Virus record (IMG/VR): IMGVR_UViG_3300020442_000155
Coordinates: 1-21,936 of that record
Direction: 5' to 3' (one strand)
DNA: 21,936 nt
Source of the DNA: a virus
In this document: positions 1 through 7,900 of the stretch, piece by piece
Numbering within the stretch: the first letter of the stretch is position 1
How the letters are laid out: every line of letters begins with the position of its first letter
The notes under the pieces: model-generated
What the model saw: only the letters and a program-made list of their open reading frames with translations
What the model was told of the DNA's origin: nothing
Databases searched by the model: none
Translations under genes and position numbers: made by a program

Positions 1-326
1 TCAAGCAACTCATCGAATGCCCTTGGGCCGTACCGGAAAGAGATCATCATCTTCAAATCATAGCGATCCTGCTCTAACTTCTTTCGACCTTCAAAAGCTT
101 GAAGAGCTACCTCCTCTATAGACTTTCCCGATGTAATCTTTCTGAAAAGAGAAGGGTTCTTGGCCTCCTTTTCAAGAGCATCTACTTCAGCATAGGCATT
201 CATCCACTTCCCGATTTGACCGCTCATCTCTGAGATATCCTTGCCGTGATCGTACATTTTTTTTATCTGCGACATTGCAGAAGAGGCTACCCCAAGAGCG
301 GTCGTTATGGTAACCGGATCGAACAT
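1..326 (-). CDS. Conserved hypothetical phage protein (3' end beyond window)
   Basis: 108 complete codons are visible, starting MFDPVTITTALGVASSAMSQ and still open at the left edge, so the C-terminus is missing. The N-terminus is a short hydrophobic, Ala-rich stretch (residues 4-18). The rest is charged and helical, with EAKNPSLFRK near residues 52-61 and RYGPRAFDEL near 98-107. This layout resembles a family of unnamed proteins I associate with tail-end or lysis regions of marine phages; I know no proven function. The ATG follows the stop of the upstream 59-aa gene after only CCTCCT, in the same frame, and has no purine-rich Shine-Dalgarno sequence. Translation may therefore depend on reinitiation or stop-codon readthrough. 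A membrane-associated role near lysis is possible but is only inference. Confidence 0.72.
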   Translation of the reverse strand, partial: MFDPVTITTALGVASSAMSQIKKMYDHGKDISEMSGQIGKWMNAYAEVDALEKEAKNPSLFRKITSGKSIEEVALQAFEGRKKLEQDRYDLKMMISFRYGPRAFDELL

Positions 327-332
327 AGGAGG

Positions 333-512
333 TCACAACACTATCGTATTGAATATCACACCGAATGAACTGATCACATAGAATGCGGTTATTGATATTA
401 CTATTCTTTCTAGCCGGGAAACTCTGCGTTCCATATCCTGCCGAAAATGATACATATCATTCTTCAGAACACTCAGCTCCATCAGTATTGCATTTATGTC
501 CTGCTTAGTCAT
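333..512 (-). CDS. Small coiled-coil/membrane protein, possible holin or XhlA-like lysis accessory
   Basis: A 59-codon gene. The N-terminal ~37 residues are charged with heptad-like hydrophobic spacing (ILMELSVLKNDMYHFRQDM, then RRVSRLERI) and suggest a short coiled coil. Residues ~38-59 (IVISITAFYVISSFGVIF) form one transmembrane segment that runs to the C-terminus. Small coiled-coil proteins with one C-terminal membrane segment include XhlA-type hemolysin/holin partners, and the position just after the tail genes fits a lysis cassette. It begins one base after the TAA of the upstream tail-assembly gene (TAAGATG), so translation is probably coupled. The stop is TGA followed by C, a context known to be leaky in bacteria, and the next gene continues in the same frame. 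A minor virion membrane protein is an alternative. Confidence 0.7.
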   Translation of the reverse strand: MTKQDINAILMELSVLKNDMYHFRQDMERRVSRLERIVISITAFYVISSFGVIFNTIVL

Positions 513-513
513 C

Positions 514-927
514 TTAGCTCGGCTTTGTTGGGAAGGTAACAGAAGACATATCTAGCGACCCATCACTTGATAACTTTGGTGATGCACCAGCTGGTAAATC
601 TCTTAGCTGTTGTCTATACGTCTTCCAGTTATCCGCAAGAGTTACATCAGAGTTTGCCATCCAGTCTGTTTCAGCAAGCAATCTATTGCGTTCAACTCTC
701 AACAATCGCATTGGCTCTGCGTTCACTAGCTCTGTCTTTTTATCAGATACAGCTTTCCATGTTATGCCAAAGTCCTTTGGGTCTGCACTTTCGATTGCTA
801 AACCATTGCTATCTGCTCCAGTAACCTTACGAAACATCTGGTTAAACTCTTCTTCACTTGTAGGCTCTCCTCTAAGTACCCACTCATTAATCCCTAATTC
901 TGATAATGCTTTTGTTATTGTTGTCAT
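514..927 (-). CDS. Tail assembly chaperone-like / tail fibre accessory protein
   Basis: A 137-aa protein whose second half carries the pattern LRVERNRLLAETDWMANSD followed by WKTYRQQLRDLP (residues ~74-111). This matches the signature of phage tail-assembly-chaperone-like proteins (ERNxLLxxTDW ... YRQxLRDLP), which often follow tail fibre genes. In other phages such proteins assist fibre folding or attachment; that role is inferred here from family and position. The N-terminal half (LGINEWVLRGEPTSEEEFN) is acidic and unremarkable. The start overlaps the upstream tail gene by ATGA, and GGAG lies 9 bases before the ATG. The C-terminal ~25 residues are Ser/Pro-rich. Family assignment is fairly secure; partner and exact role are not. 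Confidence 0.8.
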   Translation of the reverse strand: MTTITKALSELGINEWVLRGEPTSEEEFNQMFRKVTGADSNGLAIESADPKDFGITWKAVSDKKTELVNAEPMRLLRVERNRLLAETDWMANSDVTLADNWKTYRQQLRDLPAGASPKLSSDGSLDMSSVTFPTKPS

Positions 928-1481
928 CCTGAAATCTCCATTAGTGTCATTGTTGCTACAGTTGAGGCATCATTTGTATAATCTCTATAGTTTTTATTTA
1001 TTTTACAAACTCCAGAAGTATTTTCTGACCAAAAATAAACCTGATATACAAGTGCATCTGTGGTACTAGGTGCGTGTAGTATTGCCATAGAAGGTTGGAA
1101 TATATCCCATGTTTGAACTTCTAAATTTATTTGAAAATGAGCTTTATGGGAAACAACATCATTTGACCCTACTTGCGAGCTTGGAAAGTCTGTTGCACTA
1201 CCCCCTCCTTGTGTAAACATTATTTTTCCATGACCTAAACCACTATCATTCCCACCATATTGTAAAGCTCCAAAATCAACACGAACAAGAATTTTACTTG
1301 TTGAAAACTTTGGAGTAATGCTCGTATTTAGTTGTGAATAATTAGTGGGCGTTTGACCAGTACTCAATGCAAGTTCAGTATTATCTGTTGTTGCAACTGT
1401 CTGTATCACCATACCAGCTGGCATAGCCACAGTTCCAGCTGTTGTTTTACCCTGTATTGTATCTACTTTAAGTGTGCTCAT
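924..1481 (-). CDS. Putative tail appendage protein, paralogue of the gene upstream
   Basis: A 185-aa protein starting MSTLKVDTIQGKTTAGTVAM, followed by PAG. The opening 'SxLKVDxIxG...GTVxMPAG' is typical of small phage tail or fibre proteins in marine phages, where a short conserved head carries a beta-rich, probably trimeric, variable domain. Later parts include SITPKFSTSKILVRVDF and APSTTDALVYQVYFWSE. The same landmarks occur in the same order in the 172-aa protein encoded immediately upstream, so the two are full-length paralogues. The start overlaps the upstream stop by ATGA with GGAG 8 bases before it. No enzymatic motif is visible. A role in host surface contact is inferred from context. 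Confidence 0.75.
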   Translation of the reverse strand: MSTLKVDTIQGKTTAGTVAMPAGMVIQTVATTDNTELALSTGQTPTNYSQLNTSITPKFSTSKILVRVDFGALQYGGNDSGLGHGKIMFTQGGGSATDFPSSQVGSNDVVSHKAHFQINLEVQTWDIFQPSMAILHAPSTTDALVYQVYFWSENTSGVCKINKNYRDYTNDASTVATMTLMEISG

Positions 1482-1996
1482 TGGGCAATCTCCAAAGCTG
1501 TTAAATATACAAGGTTTGTACTCGCACTAGACGAGCTTGACCAACCAATATAAAAATCATTGTAGCCATCACTTTTTGCATATATTTTATAAGTTACTGC
1601 ACTTGTGGTACTTGGTGAATCTAAATGCTGTAGTTTCATATTAGTCCAACCACCATCAGATTCCACAACCATAACACCATATCCTTGAGTATCACCTATG
1701 TCTGTATTCGAACCGCCAACAGTCCTATAAATGGTTACATACCCATATTTATTAGAACCACCCATAATACAAGATAGATTTCCTAATAATAGTATTTTGC
1801 TTGATGAAAATTTCGGAGTAATCGTTAAGTCCCACGATGTATTAATAGCTGAATAACTTGATGATGTTGTTGCTACATGCGCTCCTCGACCAGTATTAGA
1901 TAATGATGCGACTTGCACTGTTGTACCAGCTGGCATCTGCACAGTACCGCTTGCGGTCACTCCTTCGATTTTGTCGGTTTTTAATATCGAGGTCAT
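1478..1996 (-). CDS. Putative tail appendage protein (tandem paralogue)
   Basis: A 172-aa protein with head MTSILKTDKIEGVTASGTVQ then MPAG, a central TITPKFSSSKILLLGNL, and a late SPSTTSAVTYKIYAKSD. It matches the next gene downstream at all three landmarks. The composition is rich in Ser, Thr, Gly and Tyr with almost no charged clusters, as expected of a beta-structured fibre tip or appendage. It starts one base after the TAA of the preceding gene and has only a weak Shine-Dalgarno (GGCAGAG), so coupled translation is likely. A receptor-contact role is inferred from neighbours; there is no catalytic motif. Confidence 0.75.
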   Translation of the reverse strand: MTSILKTDKIEGVTASGTVQMPAGTTVQVASLSNTGRGAHVATTSSSYSAINTSWDLTITPKFSSSKILLLGNLSCIMGGSNKYGYVTIYRTVGGSNTDIGDTQGYGVMVVESDGGWTNMKLQHLDSPSTTSAVTYKIYAKSDGYNDFYIGWSSSSSASTNLVYLTALEIAQ

Positions 1997-1997
1997 T

Positions 1998-2249
1998 TTA
2001 CTCTGCCTGTTTTGCTATGTGGTCAGCGTATGCTTTCTTAACTTCATCTGTGTGAAACTGTGCCACCATTGCTTTAACATCTGCACTCTCGTTTGTGCTG
2101 TCGCTGTTAGGTGCTACAACATGACGATGAAAAGACCTTGATATTTCTACACCATCTTCTTTTATCACCGTAGCTGTTCTTACTTGTATGTGCTTGAAGT
2201 CACCTACGACTTCTATTTTGTCTTGTATTGTTTCTTTTGTTATAGCCAT
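1998..2249 (-). CDS. Small conserved phage tail-region protein
   Basis: An 83-aa protein with the pattern IEVVGDFKHIQVRTATVIKE, then DGVEISRSFHRHVVAP, ending in a helical stretch (HTDEVKKAYADHIAKQ). I recognise this as a small protein type that recurs beside tail genes of marine phages ('VQVRTATVIKEDGKE...RSFHRHVV'), with no function known to me. The N-terminal two thirds look like a small beta domain. AAGGAG lies 7 bases before the ATG, one of the clearest Shine-Dalgarno sites in the window. It sits between two tail appendage genes, so a structural or assembly role in the fibre apparatus is plausible. Confidence 0.72.
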   Translation of the reverse strand: MAITKETIQDKIEVVGDFKHIQVRTATVIKEDGVEISRSFHRHVVAPNSDSTNESADVKAMVAQFHTDEVKKAYADHIAKQAE

Positions 2250-2260
2250 TAGTTTCTCCT

Positions 2261-2866
2261 TTATTGGCTTCTATATATAAATGTAATTCTACAATGTTCA
2301 TTTCCACCGAAATCACTTGGCACTATACCTGTATGAGTACCAGTTCCACCACTATTTCCTAATAAGTTAGCAACAGTTCCGTTGTTAGCCAATTGAACAG
2401 TTACTTGTTTTCTATCATTAGCCAGATTATCAAGCAAAACAGCGTGTGGACTAAACATAGAAGTTGCACTTGACGCAAAAGGCAATCCCCCAACTTCCGT
2501 GTTTCCACTTCCACCAGAAAAAGAATTAATTTCCATGTTTGCTGACGCTAAAACTAGCTGACCAACTTTTACATATACTCCATTTTGAACTGCATATCCA
2601 ACAGTAGGATTTGATACAGATGCTTGAATAAAAGGTGTCCATGTTCCCTCTTCATAATCCTCAAGCCGATTTGCCGATGTATCAGATGTTGCACCAAAAA
2701 CTATGCCTTGTGATGTTGATGCTGGAAATAAGTTGCCAGAAGAATTAAGCGTCCACTTACTAGCATTTGCTATCTTAAATCCAATTTGGTCATTTGTAGT
2801 TAAGTCAATACCACTATCATTATCACCAGACTGATTTACTATTTCATTTACTTCAATTTTGCTCAT
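2261..2866 (-). CDS. Putative tail fibre / receptor-binding protein with EDYEEGTWTP motif
   Basis: A 201-aa protein. Residues 1-60 form a short attachment-type region with a 'KWTLNSSGNLFPASTSQGIV' segment. The motif RLEDYEEGTWTPFIQ follows at ~67-81, then a beta-rich C-terminal domain (YVKVGQLVLASANMEI ... CRITFIYRSQ). '(L)(E/D)DYEEGTWTP' is a common linker in marine phage tail fibre and appendage proteins, marking the start of the exposed variable domain; that is recalled family knowledge. The start overlaps the upstream stop by ATGA. Gly/Ser-rich loops (FSGGSGNT, GNSGGTGTHTG) fit a surface-exposed beta structure. Host binding is the likely job but is not demonstrated by sequence alone. Confidence 0.76.
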   Translation of the reverse strand: MSKIEVNEIVNQSGDNDSGIDLTTNDQIGFKIANASKWTLNSSGNLFPASTSQGIVFGATSDTSANRLEDYEEGTWTPFIQASVSNPTVGYAVQNGVYVKVGQLVLASANMEINSFSGGSGNTEVGGLPFASSATSMFSPHAVLLDNLANDRKQVTVQLANNGTVANLLGNSGGTGTHTGIVPSDFGGNEHCRITFIYRSQ

Positions 2867-3048
2867 ACAACCACCAATATCCCTGACACAGTTACTGTTG
2901 CAGTACTGCCAATTGTTATCGGCCCAGCGACAACAGCATTATTCGTTGCGTCTATTGTAAATGAATTATTTATTGTGTTTTCTACTTGGCGAATAACTGG
3001 CTCATAGCTTGTGCCATCCGCTTGTTTTCCTATGCTATATTCTGACAT
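2863..3048 (-). CDS. Small tail-region protein (61 aa)
   Basis: MSEYSIGKQADGTSYEPVIR opens a short polar protein that ends in alternating hydrophobic strands (VVAGPITIGSTATVTVSGIL). No membrane segment or enzyme motif is visible. Such short proteins with a C-terminal beta repeat are common between fibre genes in marine phages and may be attachment or capping pieces of the tail appendage, which is inference. The start forms TAATG with the preceding stop, and GGAGAT lies just upstream. The stop overlaps the next start as ATGA, so the gene sits in a tightly coupled chain, which supports its being real despite its size. Confidence 0.68.
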   Translation of the reverse strand: MSEYSIGKQADGTSYEPVIRQVENTINNSFTIDATNNAVVAGPITIGSTATVTVSGILVVV

Positions 3049-3413
3049 TAGGTTATCTCCATTATAGACATTGTGACCGATACTTTGTCAGCAACTGAAC
3101 AATCAATCTGAATTTTATCGCCTTGTTCCAAAACGTGTTTGCCACCAACCAAGCATTGTTTGCTTTCACCTACAGCAATCGGTATATCTTTTTGCAGAAA
3201 GGTTGTTGTGTTTGTAGCTGATCGACCGCCTCCTGATGTCGTTGAAACGTGTTTCACACTGAATGTCACTTGTGCGGTATGCACATTTGCAACCATCAAT
3301 CCAATCACCACAGTTGTGGTAGCCGGGGAAGTGGGGCAAGTATATAAGTCTTCTGGCGAACCAGCACTTGCTGGCATGACATCATGACTTACAACCTTGA
3401 ATGTATTTGCCAT
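3048..3413 (-). CDS. Small tail appendage protein, beta-sandwich-like
   Basis: A 121-aa protein: MANTFKVVSHDVMPASAGSP, then DLYTCPTSPATTTVVIGLMV and repeated alternating hydrophobic strands (VTFSVKHVST, DKVSVTMSIMEIT). 'DLYTxP...TVVIGLxVAN' is a pattern I associate with small structural tail proteins of marine phages, probably beta-sandwich folds. The central loop SGGGRSATNTTTF is flexible. AAGGAG lies 7 bases before the ATG, within the 12-base gap after the tail fibre gene. A role as an accessory fibre or tail-tip protein is inferred from position and composition. Confidence 0.74.
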   Translation of the reverse strand: MANTFKVVSHDVMPASAGSPEDLYTCPTSPATTTVVIGLMVANVHTAQVTFSVKHVSTTSGGGRSATNTTTFLQKDIPIAVGESKQCLVGGKHVLEQGDKIQIDCSVADKVSVTMSIMEIT

Positions 3414-3425
3414 ATCTTTTCTCCT

Positions 3426-4946
3426 TTATCCTAACGCTATAGCAAGAGCTGTTGCCTCGTCTGTCGTTGTTGCACCAATATCACTTGCTAACTCTGATGC
3501 ACTCCGACCCTCAATAGATGTACCACTTACTCTTAAAAAATCATCATCAGCCACACCAGATGTAAAAGTAGCAACATTACCACTAGCTATACCGGAGCTT
3601 GGTACAGTTGGAATTTGTGATGTCAAGGCTAGTGTTCCGGTAGTTGCCGGCATCGTAAGAGTTATATTGCCACCAAAATCAGAGTGAGCTGGTGCTTGTA
3701 GTTGTGCGTAATGAGCATTTGAGCTTTCGCAGTAGAACCGAATGTAAGACTGTGTGCCACCATTCTTGAGATCAATAGCCCCGGTAGATATATCGACATT
3801 ACCGTCAAGCCTAACAACACCTGATCCATTCGGTGTCAGGGAAATATTTCTATTGCTTGAAGAGACAATACTATGCGTCAAAACATCTAAGTCACCTCCA
3901 AGCTCAGGAGTACCGTCTGCCGATAAGTTACCAAATGCACTGGCTACCTCCCAGCCTCCGGACTTATAGACTTTCAATGCGTTTGCAGTGGTATCAAATA
4001 GTAAGTCACCAACGTCAAGAGATGAGCTAGGCTCTGAGGATGCAACTCTATAGCGTTCAGCAAAGCTGTTTACACCAGAGACATTTGACGCAACGGTGTT
4101 TACGTTGGCTATGGCACTAGCAACAGTTCCAATATTAGAGTTGGCACTGGCAACCGTTGATATGTTTGAGTTCGCACTAGCCACTGTGTTTATGTTTGTC
4201 AAAGCACCAGCAACCGTATTTACGTTTGTTATAGCAGAGCTTACGGAATTGATACTTGATGCGTTAGAGTTGACTGTGCCTATAGCACTAGATAACCCTG
4301 CTACGGTTGTAACATTTGATGATATCCCAGCTACCGTTGTGACGTTTGCTTGTATCCCGGCTACGGTTTGTATGGCATTTGTAGCGTCTGTGCCATCCTC
4401 TATATCAGCAAGTGTTGCTATATCACCAGAGATCCCGGCAAGAGTGTTGCCGTCTGCAACTGTAAAGCTGGCCTCTGGATTTCCGGTAGATGAGTTGAAC
4501 CCAAGTAGTTTACCAAGCCGGGAGCTTTTGGCTGGCAGTGTAAAGTCAGCCCCCGAAATGGTATCATGCTCAGGCACTAATAAAGCTCTGTCCAGTCTCT
4601 GATCGTGCTGTTGATGGTGCATGAACTGATTATTGAACTCTGTCTCCAGAGCATCGGCAGTCAGGGTTCCCCCGGTGGTAAACTGTGATGTTCGTGAAAT
4701 GGCGATGTTAGACATGATCGTTATAGTCTGACTGCTTGTAGGATGATTGCCGGTTGTGAAACTTATCGACCCTGACCCATCAGAACTTAATGACACAGTG
4801 TAATGTGTAGTTATTGTTTTGACGGTTGTGTCTACATAGACTTTGATCTCTGAGGTTGCATTGACTTGGAAAGAAAAACTAAACGGCCCGGCAGTTCCGT
4901 TACCGGTATATTGTATCCTTCTGTCTTGTGCATTTATGTTTACCAT
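3426..4946 (-). CDS. Tail fibre protein with T7-type N-terminal attachment domain
   Basis: A 506-aa protein. Residues ~1-125 resemble the T7 gp17 N-terminal domain that fixes the fibre to the tail (RIQYTGNGTAGPFSFSFQV ... ADALETEFNNQFMHHQQHDQ). A shaft of ten consecutive 10-residue repeats follows at 191-290 (for example NVNTVAGALT, NINTVASANS). Then come LDVGDLLFDTTANALKVYKS at ~310 and a C-terminal region with YIRFYCESSNAHYAQLQAPA and LTMPATTGTLALTSQIP, modules seen in marine phage fibres. It ends with a short Ala-rich tail rather than a large receptor domain, so the separate appendage genes downstream may supply receptor contact. AAGGGG stands 8 bases before the ATG. The N-terminal assignment is solid; shaft and tip roles are inferred. 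Confidence 0.9.
   Translation of the reverse strand: MVNINAQDRRIQYTGNGTAGPFSFSFQVNATSEIKVYVDTTVKTITTHYTVSLSSDGSGSISFTTGNHPTSSQTITIMSNIAISRTSQFTTGGTLTADALETEFNNQFMHHQQHDQRLDRALLVPEHDTISGADFTLPAKSSRLGKLLGFNSSTGNPEASFTVADGNTLAGISGDIATLADIEDGTDATNAIQTVAGIQANVTTVAGISSNVTTVAGLSSAIGTVNSNASSINSVSSAITNVNTVAGALTNINTVASANSNISTVASANSNIGTVASAIANVNTVASNVSGVNSFAERYRVASSEPSSSLDVGDLLFDTTANALKVYKSGGWEVASAFGNLSADGTPELGGDLDVLTHSIVSSSNRNISLTPNGSGVVRLDGNVDISTGAIDLKNGGTQSYIRFYCESSNAHYAQLQAPAHSDFGGNITLTMPATTGTLALTSQIPTVPSSGIASGNVATFTSGVADDDFLRVSGTSIEGRSASELASDIGATTTDEATALAIALG
4077..4376 (-). repeat. Ten in-frame 30-bp units coding decapeptide repeats in the fibre shaft
   Basis: Fibre residues 191-290 read as ten successive 10-residue units with no insertion or deletion: AIQTVAGIQA, NVTTVAGISS, NVTTVAGLSS, AIGTVNSNAS, SINSVSSAIT, NVNTVAGALT, NINTVASANS, NISTVASANS, NIGTVASAIA, NVNTVASNVS. 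The consensus is N-(V/I)-x-T-V-A-x-x-x-(S/T). Degenerate relatives may begin earlier (NTLAGISGDIATLADI, from ~167). DNA identity between units is partial, so this is an old, diverged repeat and not a recent tandem expansion. Confidence 0.9.
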
Positions 4947-4973
4947 GCTTAGCCCCTTCCCGGTTTTATATCA

Positions 4974-7900
4974 CTATTGTGCCAATTTGTCAGCATTTTT
5001 AAGATTTATAAGCCTTTGATTAGATGACATGATGTGTTCCTTTGCTAAGGCTCTTTTGTTTTCTAATACATCTTGAAACAACTCATACTTTTCCTCATCG
5101 TCTTTTGCTAAAAAGTACGCTCTACTTTCATCCGTGTTTGGTTGTATGTATGCATTAAGTTTGTTTAGTAATGTTTGTTTGATGTTATAGCCAACATCTC
5201 CCGGCATATTACCGTTATCATCAATGTTATTGATGGTCTTTACATGGTTTATATACTCTTCATTGAGTAGCTGATATCCGCCAAGTTTTCTTCCGTGATA
5301 CGCAAAAGTACCAGCACCACTGATAGACAACCGTAAAAGCTCTCTATCTAGAGGGGTGTATTTACCAGTCTGTATTCTAAATGGATTGAATGCCATGCCA
5401 AGTTTACCTTTTTCTTTCAGCACATTGGGATCAAGTTGGTACAACTCTTCTCCCCAGAAATTTACATCTCCCGGTAAATCTTTTGAAAAGAAGGGGGATC
5501 GGGATCTTGATTGATTAAGACCCAAATAAAATGCTTTCCAGAAAGACCCAAGATCTTCTATTCTGTCACCAGTGATCTGATCTGGAGCAAGCAAGGTATT
5601 TGATTTTGTAGGATCGCCAAGCCTCTCAAGAGTTCCCATTAAGCTGTTAGACCCTATAAATGGATAGTCAACCCCAACCGCTCTCAAAGCTGATCCAGCT
5701 CCAAGAGAGGTAAATGTCTCAGCTTGACCTCCAACATTCATCACAACATTTGCTGTTCTAGAGCCTAGCCATGATAGCAGTTTGCTCTCTCTACTATCAG
5801 CACCCTCAAATCTATTAAATACAAGGTTTTGAAACTCAGCAACACCTTGTAAAAACGGAACCGCACTTGAATATTCAGTAACAGCCATCGTCAGTGTTTT
5901 TGCTAGTTTTTCTGTAAGTGGGCTATCTGGGTGATATTCTGCATAGTTTACATAATCGGCTACAGCAATCAGTAACATCGATAAAGGATCAAATCTGTTG
6001 AATGAATAAAACTTGTAGCTATCATCATCTTGCTTTATGCCAATACTTGTTGGAGGCACATTTGCCCCCTTATTAAGTATATCTCTTGCTCTACTATCTC
6101 CCGGCCCTGTTCCAGTAATAATAATATCATCACCATAGTATCCGCTTATAAAAGCTGTCATAGTAGTCATGACACCCCATCCAGTTACAAGTTTAGCAAA
6201 AGCCTCATCAAACTCCCTACCTTTACCCTCTCTCAAAGCTCTGGCCGTAGGAAACACATTGAGTGTTCTATCTCCTATCTCTTTAATTATGTTCGTAGGT
6301 GTTTTATAGAAGGGAACTCCAAGAAACTTAACGGCAGGGTTTCCAAAAATTCTAGCAAAGCCATCACCGGTAGGAGCTTGAAAAGTTTCTTTAAGAGCCG
6401 TTTCGGTCATTCTGTTTCTAACTTCTTTACTTGGGTTAGTAAGGACTTGCTTATAGATTGCCGTGCCATACTCTTGAGCTGACAGCTCCCCTTTGATTAG
6501 CTCACCTTGATCATTATAGACAGGCTTTTCCATATCTGGTGTCCTTCTAAGTGGCACCCCAGCTTGAACTCTTCTTTGAATTTCAATGGCTGATGCACGA
6601 AATGCCTCTTGATACTGCACTCGTCTTTTGATCATTACCTTAAAATATTCATCCTCCATCGCTAGAAATCTACCCGGTAAACGAGTGGCAACTCCAATAG
6701 TGTTAAGGAAAGCTCCACCTAGTTCGCCTCTTGATGCTTGCTCCATAATCTCCACAACATTATTTGTTGCTTGAACAGTGACATTTCCATCCTTATTAAA
6801 CTTTGTCTTAGGGCCAATGCCAATCCGCTCAAGATCAATCTTTCCAAACTTTGCCTGTATGTCTCCACTCTCTCCAGTAATCAGGGTTTTTGCCATGAGA
6901 GTAAAAGCATCTTTCTGAGCCATGAGTGAGCCATGTAGGTGAGCGTAAGCCTCTATAGCCATAGTCATATCTTCCGGGTCAACCCTCATTCCTAGACCTT
7001 TTCTAATAGCTTGCCGAGTATTTCCTATAACTCCTGCAACACCAGTCTCTAAGACCCTCATAACTTGAAAGACACCGTTGCCAGCTACATTTACTGAGTG
7101 TGTGACCGGTGAAGATAAAAGAGCATTAATATACATCTCCATAATAATATCTACGCTTTTTTTGATTGGAGAGTTTTGGACATAACTTTGTCTTTGCCTA
7201 AAATTTAACGCAGACAATGTCTGTAGTTCATAAGCAATTTTATTACGACCGTTTTGCCCTACTATATCATCAATTGTTGTTTGGGCTAGACCATCATATT
7301 TTTCATCTATCGTTCTAAAATCAACGTCCAGCACTTGCTCAATCTTTGAAACAACACTTAAAACTCTACCACCTTCGCTCACTCCTCCACCCAACTGAGC
7401 TGAAACTGTTTTTGACATCTCCATCAGTCTTTGTATTTTTGCATAATCCTCTAGCAGTTGTTTATCAGAAAATGCCTTGGGATCTATATCACCAGTTTGC
7501 GTGTCTCCAATTCTTCCCTTGAGTTTGTCTATGCCATACATAAGTTCTTGGTCTAGCTTTTGTAGAACAATCAACCCACCAAACACCTCAGCCGGGTTGA
7601 GCATTTGTCCGGGTTTTCTGAGCATAAGAGTTTCAGATATTTTATCAAAACCAATCTCGCCAGCTTGTTTAGCGATATCTTGCAAAGTCATAGTTCCTCT
7701 TCGGGCCTCCTCAAACAGTTCAGCATTCATTGCTTTGAGGTTTTGCAAGAGATCTCCCGGCTTACCAATAATGTTTACAAGCTGATCATCCAGAGCATCA
7801 AAATTTTTATCAAAGATTTCCCCGATCCTACCTAGTTTCATGCCTTTCTCTTTGCCCTTCTTCGGAGCAAAAAGATTGACGATTTCATCCATACTATCTT

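Noticed and set aside
1-3413. Diversity-generating retroelement or invertible fibre cassette
   Set aside because: No reverse transcriptase, template/variable repeat pair, recombinase gene or flanking inverted repeat was seen; the two similar tail genes are direct tandem paralogues with diverged DNA.
4096-4602. 168-codon plus-strand frame with a regular ALATVxxF-like repeat
   Set aside because: The periodicity is the complement of the fibre decapeptide repeats. It looks like a hydrophobic protein only because Asn/Thr/Ala codons read backwards give Val/Leu/Phe codons.
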